Under the pieces are notes generated by a model that was not told the origin of the DNA, ran no database searches, and saw only the letters and a list, made by a program, of their open reading frames with translations. This document shows positions 58,909 to 64,000 of a stretch of 64,000 nucleotides of DNA, piece by piece; the stretch's first letter is position 1; each line of letters starts with the position of its first letter. Origin of the DNA: Methylocaldum szegediense (GTDB taxonomy: Bacteria > Pseudomonadota > Gammaproteobacteria > Methylococcales > Methylococcaceae); the NCBI RefSeq assembly GCF_949769195.1, contig NZ_OX458333.1, positions 1,674,001 through 1,738,000 on the forward strand, read 5' to 3'. The translations under genes and the position numbers were made by a program.

Positions 58909-59654
58909 CAGGCACCTCCTACGATCGCCTGGCCGACCTCGTCGCTTAGCGCATGGGGTTCGGTTCCGACACATTGCGCGCCGGTCGTCAGGAAAGCGAA
59001 CAGATCGTGAGCGAACGCATCGAGCTTCGCCAGCAGCACCCGGTTGGAACGGGCGAAGGCGTTGTAAGCCAATACCGCCGGGATGGCCACGGCGAGCCCG
59101 GCACCGGTCATGATCAAGGCCTCCCCTACTGGACCCGCGATCTGATCGAGGCTCCCCTGCCCGCTCATGCCGATTTTCACCAGAGCGTGGTAAACACCCC
59201 AGACCGTACCGAACAGACCAACGAAGGGCGCAGTACTGCCGACAGACGCGAGTACGGTCAGGCCCCATTCGAGCGCCGCGGTTTCTTCATCGATGACCCG
59301 GCGCATGGAACGCGTCAGAAACTCCGCCGCCGTGCCCGCCTCGTTCAGCCGCCCCGCACCATGCCGAGCATATTGACGGGACGACGCTAGCGCGTGATGA
59401 GCGAGACGCGAAAACGGTTCGTCGGGACGACGCTTTTCCAGCTGCGATTCCACGGCATGGAGGGACGAGGCGTTCCAGAACGACTCCAGAAAACGCGCCG
59501 TCCGCCGGCGCGCGATCAACCCCTGCAGACTCTTCGCCACGATGAAATACCAGCTCGCGACCGACATGGCGACAAGAATCGCGAAGATCGCCTTGCCGAC
59601 CGTGTCGCTCTGCGCGAGGAAATGGGTCAAACCCAAGGTTTCTGTCGTCTCCAT
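58908..59654 (-). CDS. exbB: Biopolymer transport protein ExbB
   Basis: 248 residues from ATG 59654 (METTETLGLTHFLAQ), four bases after the tonB stop. Three spans: ~22-42, ~130-155 (ALEWGLTVLASVGSTAPFVG LFGTVWG region) and ~170-195 (GEALIMTGAGLAVAIPAVLA). The MotA/TolQ/ExbB motif is complete. It scaffolds ExbD and TonB in the inner membrane. Confidence 0.95.
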   Translation of the reverse strand: METTETLGLTHFLAQSDTVGKAIFAILVAMSVASWYFIVAKSLQGLIARRRTARFLESFWNASSLHAVESQLEKRRPDEPFSRLAHHALASSRQYARHGAGRLNEAGTAAEFLTRSMRRVIDEETAALEWGLTVLASVGSTAPFVGLFGTVWGVYHALVKIGMSGQGSLDQIAGPVGEALIMTGAGLAVAIPAVLAYNAFARSNRVLLAKLDAFAHDLFAFLTTGAQCVGTEPHALSDEVGQAIVGGA

Positions 59655-59658
59655 AGGA

Positions 59659-60408
59659 CTATCCTTCGAGTGTGAACGAAATCGGGACCAGCACCCACGC
59701 CGGCACCGGCCGATCGCCCTGGCGGGCAGGAACGAATTTCCATTGCTTGACGGCCTCGAGGGCAGCGGCATCGAGCCGGCCGAACCCGCTGGAGGTGTGG
59801 ACGCTCACCGTCTCGGCGCTGCCGGCGGCGTTCACCAAAACACGGAGAACCACTTTGCCCTGTTCCCGCTGACGACGGGAAAGAGCCGGGTAGACCGGCG
59901 CCGGTTTGCGGAGATAGGCCACGTTGAAATGCGGTGGAGTGACGGGAGCCGGCGCCGGTTCGGATCTGGCCGATGCCGCTGCCCTCGAGGTCGGCGCTGT
60001 TTCGGTCGAAGCTTCAGGTGGAGGCGGCGTTTGTGCCGCGGTCGCGTGGTGCACGGCGGCTTCACTGGGCGCCGACAAAAGCGGTGAACGCTTGGCCGGC
60101 AGACGGATCGGTTTCGGTTTAGCTTGCGCTTTCGGTTTTACGGTCTTGGGCTTGACCGGTTGGGCAGGCGTCCGTACCGCCTGGCGCGCTTCGGTCTGCG
60201 GCTCCGCCATGGAAATCAAATCGATCACCACAGGTGTCGCCCGAGGGCCAGATGCCGCCGGCACCGCCTCGCCTTTTATCAAAATCGGAAGCACCGCGGC
60301 ATGCACCACCACGGCCCCCAGTACCCCCACGGTGCGGATTCCGCGATACCGACCGGCTTTCAAAATACCGGGCGAGAATAGACCCGGTGCCAAAGCGGCT
60401 GCGCACAT
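59659..60408 (-). CDS. tonB: Energy transducer TonB
   Basis: 249 residues. An N-terminal anchor (~24-45, IRTVGVLGAVVVHAAVLPIL with the SxxxH-like His), a long Pro/Lys/Ala-rich periplasmic spacer (~75-160), and the C-terminal TonB domain (PVYPALSRRQREQGKVVLRV, SGFGRLDAAALEAVKQWKFV, VPISFTLEG). It transmits proton-motive force to the receptor encoded downstream. First gene of the iron operon; a Fur box lies 160 bases upstream. Confidence 0.95.
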   Translation of the reverse strand: MCAAALAPGLFSPGILKAGRYRGIRTVGVLGAVVVHAAVLPILIKGEAVPAASGPRATPVVIDLISMAEPQTEARQAVRTPAQPVKPKTVKPKAQAKPKPIRLPAKRSPLLSAPSEAAVHHATAAQTPPPPEASTETAPTSRAAASARSEPAPAPVTPPHFNVAYLRKPAPVYPALSRRQREQGKVVLRVLVNAAGSAETVSVHTSSGFGRLDAAALEAVKQWKFVPARQGDRPVPAWVLVPISFTLEG

Positions 60409-60567
60409 GGTGTTACCTCACAACAAACGCGTAACTGAACCGAATCCTCGGCTGGCTATGTACGCCATGAGGCTCGCTGGCTGGCGACGATGGTCTGCAA
60501 TCGGTAGCTTAGAAGCATAAGTGTTCCCTCTTAGTGTCTTTCAGCGGCGGAACGGATATCCTCTGTT

Positions 60568-60600
60568 GCAAATGATAGACATTATCATTTGTATTGACAA
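60568..60600 (-). promoter_or_regulatory. Sigma-70 promoter overlapped by a Fur box, for the tonB operon
   Basis: On the minus strand TTGTCA (60600-60595), a 17-base spacer and TATCAT (60577-60572) form a good sigma-70 promoter. AATGATAGACATTATCATT (60571-60589) is a near-consensus Fur palindrome covering the spacer and -10. Iron-replete Fur would block transcription of the five iron genes. The 5' leader to tonB is about 155 bases. Confidence 0.8.
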
Positions 60601-60757
60601 CACCGTTGCCTAAAACGGATTCCGGCTGGGAAAAGAATGGCCTTTGGACGTGTTGAAAGAAGTCGGGCCCGAACCAATGGGCCCAATGGGAATCTTTAGG
60701 CGATCTGTAGGGTCATAAGGAACAAAGAACCCAAAAATCCGCACTGGGGTAACCAAG

Positions 60758-61813
60758 ATGATCAGCGAAGACCTCCCCCCGATCAGGACTGATGGATTCG
60801 AGTTCATCGAATACACCGCCCGGGACACCCAAGCCTTGGCGCGACTTTTCGAGCGGATGGGATTCGAGGCTGTGGCCCACCACCGCTCAAAGGATGTCGT
60901 GCTGTACCGTCAGGGCGAAATCAATTTCATCGTCAATCACGAACCGGGGAGTTTCGCGCAGCGCTTTGCCGAACGGCACGGACCTTCCATCTGTGCCTTC
61001 GCGATCCGAGTCGAAAATGCCGCCTGGGCGTTCCGGCGCGCGCTCGAACTGGGCGCGAGGCCGTCCGCAAGTGAGGCCGGGCCCATGGAGCTCAATATTC
61101 CGGCGATTCGCGGCATCGGCCGGAGTCTGATTTACCTCGTCGACCGCTACGGGGACCGCTCGATCTACGACGTGGATTTCGTCCCGATCAATGATAAGTT
61201 TGAGGCGCCGTTCGGCGTCGGTCTGACCCGCATCGACCACCTGACCCATAACGTGCGGAAAGGCCATATGGACGAGTGGGCCAAATTCTACGAGCGCATC
61301 TTCGGTTTCCGGGAAATCCGCTATTTCGACATCCACGGAAAAGCGACAGGGTTAAAATCGCGAGCCATGGCAAGCCCTTGCGGCAAGATTCGCATTCCCG
61401 TCAACGAACCCTCCGATCCTAAGTCGCAGATCCAGGAATACCTCGACCTCTATCACGGCGAAGGCATACAGCATGTCGCGCTGGCCACGGACGACATTTA
61501 CACCACCGTCGAACGGCTTCGTGAAAACGGTGTCCGCTTCATGGACGTTCCCGACAGCTATTACGAACGCGTGGACGCCCGCGTCCCCGGTCACGGCGAG
61601 GATATCGAACGACTCCGGCGGAATCGGATTCTCATCGACGGTCTGCCGGGAGGGGGCATCGGGCTGCTTCTCCAAATCTTCACCGAAACCGTGATCGGGC
61701 CGATTTTCTTCGAAATCATCCAGCGCAAGGGCAACGAAGGATTCGGCGAAGGCAATTTCCAGGCGCTGTTCGAAGCGATCGAGGACGATCAGATCAAACG
61801 GGGGGTAATCTGA
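60758..61813 (+). CDS. hppD: 4-hydroxyphenylpyruvate dioxygenase
   Basis: 351 residues. Two vicinal-oxygen-chelate halves. The Fe(II) ligands are H161 (RIDHLTHNV), H239 (GIQHVALATDDI) and E319 (IFFEIIQRKG), all present. It converts 4-hydroxyphenylpyruvate to homogentisate with CO2 release. First gene of a four-gene tyrosine degradation operon; its TGA overlaps the hmgA ATG (TGATG). Confidence 0.96.
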   Translation: MISEDLPPIRTDGFEFIEYTARDTQALARLFERMGFEAVAHHRSKDVVLYRQGEINFIVNHEPGSFAQRFAERHGPSICAFAIRVENAAWAFRRALELGARPSASEAGPMELNIPAIRGIGRSLIYLVDRYGDRSIYDVDFVPINDKFEAPFGVGLTRIDHLTHNVRKGHMDEWAKFYERIFGFREIRYFDIHGKATGLKSRAMASPCGKIRIPVNEPSDPKSQIQEYLDLYHGEGIQHVALATDDIYTTVERLRENGVRFMDVPDSYYERVDARVPGHGEDIERLRRNRILIDGLPGGGIGLLLQIFTETVIGPIFFEIIQRKGNEGFGEGNFQALFEAIEDDQIKRGVI

Positions 61814-62931
61814 TGTTCCGTTGGATTTCGTTGCCGAGAGTCGAGGGTGTCGCCGCCCGTCAGGCTCATACCGATCTGCCCGATGGCACGTTCGAGCGCG
61901 AATTGGGACGGGAAGGTTTTTACGGGCCTTCCACGCAAATGCTCCACCGCCATCCGCCGACCGGGTGGGTCAACATCGAAGGTCCGCTACGGCCGCGTGC
62001 ATTCGACACCAACCAGCTCACCGAAACCAGCGTTTCGCCGTGGGACGCCACACCGATACTGGGCAATCTGCACGTCAAGATTCGGTGCTGGCACACCTAT
62101 TCCGCCATGGACCATCTGGTTCGGAACGCCGACGGCGACGAGTTGCTATTCGTCCACGAAGGCTCCGGGCATCTCTATTGCGACTACGGCCATCTCGCCT
62201 TTTCCGAGGGTGATTATCTGCTGATTCCGCGAGGTACCCTGTGGCGCATCGAAACCTCCAGAATGGCGGTTTTTCTCGTGATCGAAGCGTCGAACAGTAG
62301 TTATCGGCTGCCCGAAAAAGGCATCGTCGGCGCCCACGCCGTGTTCGATCCGGCGATCCTGGACACGCCTAAGATTGACGAAGCATTTCGCGCCCAGCAA
62401 TCCGAGCGGGCCTGGCGGGTGCTGGTCAAACGGAGGGATCGGCTCAGCGCCGTAACCTATCCTTTCAATCCGCTCGATGCAGTCGGCTGGCAAGGCACGC
62501 TGATGCCGGTCCGTCTCAATTGGCGAGATATTCGCCCGCTGATGAGTCATCGCTATCATCTTCCGCCTTCGGCCCATACCACGTTCGTCAGCGATCGCTT
62601 CGTCGTCTGCACGTTCTGTCCGCGCCCGCTGGAAAGCGATCCGGGCGCGCTGAGGGTGCCCTTCTACCACAACAACGACGACTATGACGAAGTCATCTTT
62701 TATCACCGAGGACAGTTCTTCTCCCGCGACAACATCCATCCGGGCATGATGACCCTCCACCCCGCGGGGATTACCCACGGCCCTCATCCCAAGGCGCTGG
62801 AAGCGGCGAAGACGCGCTCGCGCGCCGAAACCGACGAGGTCGCGGTAATGATCGATGCCCGAGATGCCCTCGAAGTGGCCGACCTGCCGCGGGGAGTCGA
62901 GTGGGAAGGCTACGTGGATTCCTGGAAATAG
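61813..62931 (+). CDS. hmgA: Homogentisate 1,2-dioxygenase, short form
   Basis: 372 residues against about 430-440 for the classical enzyme. It is a cupin-type ring-cleavage dioxygenase: LLFVHEGSGHLYCDYGHLAF is the first cupin, and the C-terminal half carries the iron ligands (His and Glu in FYHNNDDYDEVIFYHRGQFF, His in HPAGITHGPHPKA). It opens homogentisate to maleylacetoacetate. The position between hppD and fahA supports the assignment; the shorter length points to a distinct subfamily. Confidence 0.92.
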   Translation: MFRWISLPRVEGVAARQAHTDLPDGTFERELGREGFYGPSTQMLHRHPPTGWVNIEGPLRPRAFDTNQLTETSVSPWDATPILGNLHVKIRCWHTYSAMDHLVRNADGDELLFVHEGSGHLYCDYGHLAFSEGDYLLIPRGTLWRIETSRMAVFLVIEASNSSYRLPEKGIVGAHAVFDPAILDTPKIDEAFRAQQSERAWRVLVKRRDRLSAVTYPFNPLDAVGWQGTLMPVRLNWRDIRPLMSHRYHLPPSAHTTFVSDRFVVCTFCPRPLESDPGALRVPFYHNNDDYDEVIFYHRGQFFSRDNIHPGMMTLHPAGITHGPHPKALEAAKTRSRAETDEVAVMIDARDALEVADLPRGVEWEGYVDSWK

Positions 62932-62933
62932 AC

Positions 62934-63914
62934 ATGAAACTCGCATCGCTGAAATCCCATGGTCGCGACGGAACCCTGGTGATCGTCGACCGCGACCTGA
63001 AAACGGCATTCCCCGCCTTGGAATCCGGTTTCGCCACTTTGCAATCGGTATTGGAGAACTGGGAGGATGCCGCTCCCGCTCTGGAAACCACATACCGTGC
63101 CCTCAATCAGCGCGACCTCGATGCGCTTCCCTTGAAACTGGACGAACTGGCGTCACCCCTGCCGCGAAGCTATCAATGGCTGGACGGCAGCGCTTATTTG
63201 TCCCATGTCGAACGGGTGCGAAAGGCGCGCGGAGCCCCCATGCCACCCAGCCTTTACACCGATCCTCTGATGTATCAAGGGGGCTCGGCGGCTTTCCTCG
63301 GGCCCCGAGACCCGATCCGACTGCGCGACGAAAGCTGGGGATTGGATTTCGAAGCGGAAATCGCCGTAATCACGGACGATGTGCCCATGGGCGTCACCGC
63401 AGAGGAAGCGGCTTCACACATCAAGCTGCTGATGCTGGTCAATGACATTTCGCTGCGCAACCTGATCCCGCAGGAACTCGCCAAAGGCTTCGGGTTCCTG
63501 CACGGTAAACCCGGCCCCGTCTTTTCTCCGGTCGCGGTGACGCCCGGCGAATTGGGAGACGCCTGGGACGGCGGCAAGATCAACCTTCCATTGCTGACCT
63601 ACCGGAACGGAACGCTTGTCGGCCAACCGGAGGCCGGCCAAGGCATGCAATTCGACTTCCCTGCTCTGATCGCCCACGCCGCCAAAACCCGGCCGCTGCC
63701 CGCCGGCACGATCGTCGGCTCGGGTACCGTCAGCAATCAGGACGTCGGCCGAGGTTATTCTTGTATCGTCGAAAAGCGCGTCCTCGAACAAATCGAATTG
63801 GGCGAAGCCAGGACGCCTTATCTTCGGTACGGTGAGACCGTTAGGATTGAAATGCTGGACCGGAACGGCCGCTCCGTTTTCGGCGCCATTGAACAGCAAG
63901 TGCTGCCGTCGTGA
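62934..63914 (+). CDS. fahA: Fumarylacetoacetase (FAH family)
   Basis: 326 residues from ATG 62934, two bases after hmgA. An N-terminal FAH_N-like part (MKLASLKSHGRDGTLVIVDR) is followed by the catalytic FAH domain with metal ligands in LDFEAEIAVITDDVP (the E-x-E pair) and LMLVNDISLRN (Asp), plus PLLTYRNGTLVG and GTIVGSGTVSNQD. It hydrolyses fumarylacetoacetate to fumarate and acetoacetate. The stop overlaps the next start (TGATG). Confidence 0.94.
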   Translation: MKLASLKSHGRDGTLVIVDRDLKTAFPALESGFATLQSVLENWEDAAPALETTYRALNQRDLDALPLKLDELASPLPRSYQWLDGSAYLSHVERVRKARGAPMPPSLYTDPLMYQGGSAAFLGPRDPIRLRDESWGLDFEAEIAVITDDVPMGVTAEEAASHIKLLMLVNDISLRNLIPQELAKGFGFLHGKPGPVFSPVAVTPGELGDAWDGGKINLPLLTYRNGTLVGQPEAGQGMQFDFPALIAHAAKTRPLPAGTIVGSGTVSNQDVGRGYSCIVEKRVLEQIELGEARTPYLRYGETVRIEMLDRNGRSVFGAIEQQVLPS

Positions 63915-64000
63915 TGGGCGTGGAGCTATATACCTATTTCCGAAGCTCGGCCGCTTACCGGGTTCGCATCGCCTTGAACCTCAAGCGGCTGTCTTACGGG
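63914..64000 (+). CDS. maiA: Maleylacetoacetate isomerase (GST zeta class), 3'-truncated by window edge
   Basis: 29 residues visible from ATG 63914: MGVELYTYFRSSAAYRVRIA then LNLKRLSYG. The SSAAYRVRIALNLK motif, with the catalytic Ser pair, is diagnostic for zeta-class glutathione transferase/maleylacetoacetate isomerase. It completes the pathway between HmgA and FahA. The rest lies outside the window. Confidence 0.9.
   Translation, partial: MGVELYTYFRSSAAYRVRIALNLKRLSYG

Overview
The window is 64 kb of GC-rich proteobacterial DNA. The gene families (TonB/ExbBD, QseBC-type two-component system, RND pumps, Alternative Complex III with a caa3 oxidase, a short homogentisate operon) fit a gammaproteobacterium. 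The dispersed palindromic intergenic repeats remind me of methanotrophs of the Methylococcaceae, but no diagnostic gene such as pmoA or mxaF is present, so that placement is only a guess. I saw no rRNA, tRNA or CRISPR array.

Layout. 1-3934: end of an RND adaptor gene and its permease. 4016-16517: a gene-poor accessory zone. It holds two truncated pseudogenes abutting at a deletion junction, a small lipoprotein, an intact IS481-type transposase, a small secreted protein (first of two paralogues), an enolase-superfamily enzyme next to a thiamine-diphosphate enzyme, remnants of a GH15 gene and a debranching enzyme, the latter fused to the tail of a Roc-COR/DUF4062 protein, a dead IS110, a VTT-domain membrane protein and a frameshifted Uma2 gene. 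16989-28480: a compact 11-gene respiratory operon, actABCDEF plus a small membrane protein plus coxBAC plus a subunit IV-cytochrome c fusion, most genes overlapping by a few bases. 28678-31167: a GH65 phosphorylase. 31795-35144: a QseBC-like two-component system, ygiW with a PmrA/QseB-type box in front of it, and a DUF2490 barrel. 35232-36334: a cytochrome b561 gene split by a 561 bp TA-flanked element. 36492-37988: zwf. 38538-44245: an A+T-richer RND pump operon that looks acquired. 44530-46840: a SulP anion transporter and a broken HyfB-like gene. 47523-49550: a toxin-antitoxin operon with a frameshifted toxin, and a decayed type III methylase fused in frame to a helicase tail. 50018-55445: GST, AsmA-like protein, second small secreted paralogue and a baeRF-type protein. 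55580-60600: a Fur-box-controlled tonB-exbB-exbD-siderophore receptor-PepSY operon. 60758-64000: the tyrosine/homogentisate pathway (hppD, hmgA, fahA and the start of maiA).

How genes work together. ACIII (quinol oxidation) and the oxidase (oxygen reduction) are co-transcribed and probably form one electron-transfer chain. The oxidase subunit I carries the YSHPAV motif of A2-type enzymes, as in the Rhodothermus caa3 partner of ACIII. TonB/ExbBD energise the receptor encoded in the same operon. HppD, HmgA, FahA and MaiA convert 4-hydroxyphenylpyruvate to fumarate and acetoacetate. Much of the rest is decaying or mobile DNA: I count at least nine broken genes and three families of dispersed intergenic repeats.

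Nothing here is clearly a complete, undescribed multi-gene system. The most novel items are the subunit IV-cytochrome c fusion, the small secreted paralogue pair, the unknown membrane protein between actF and coxB, and the TA-inserted MITE-like family.
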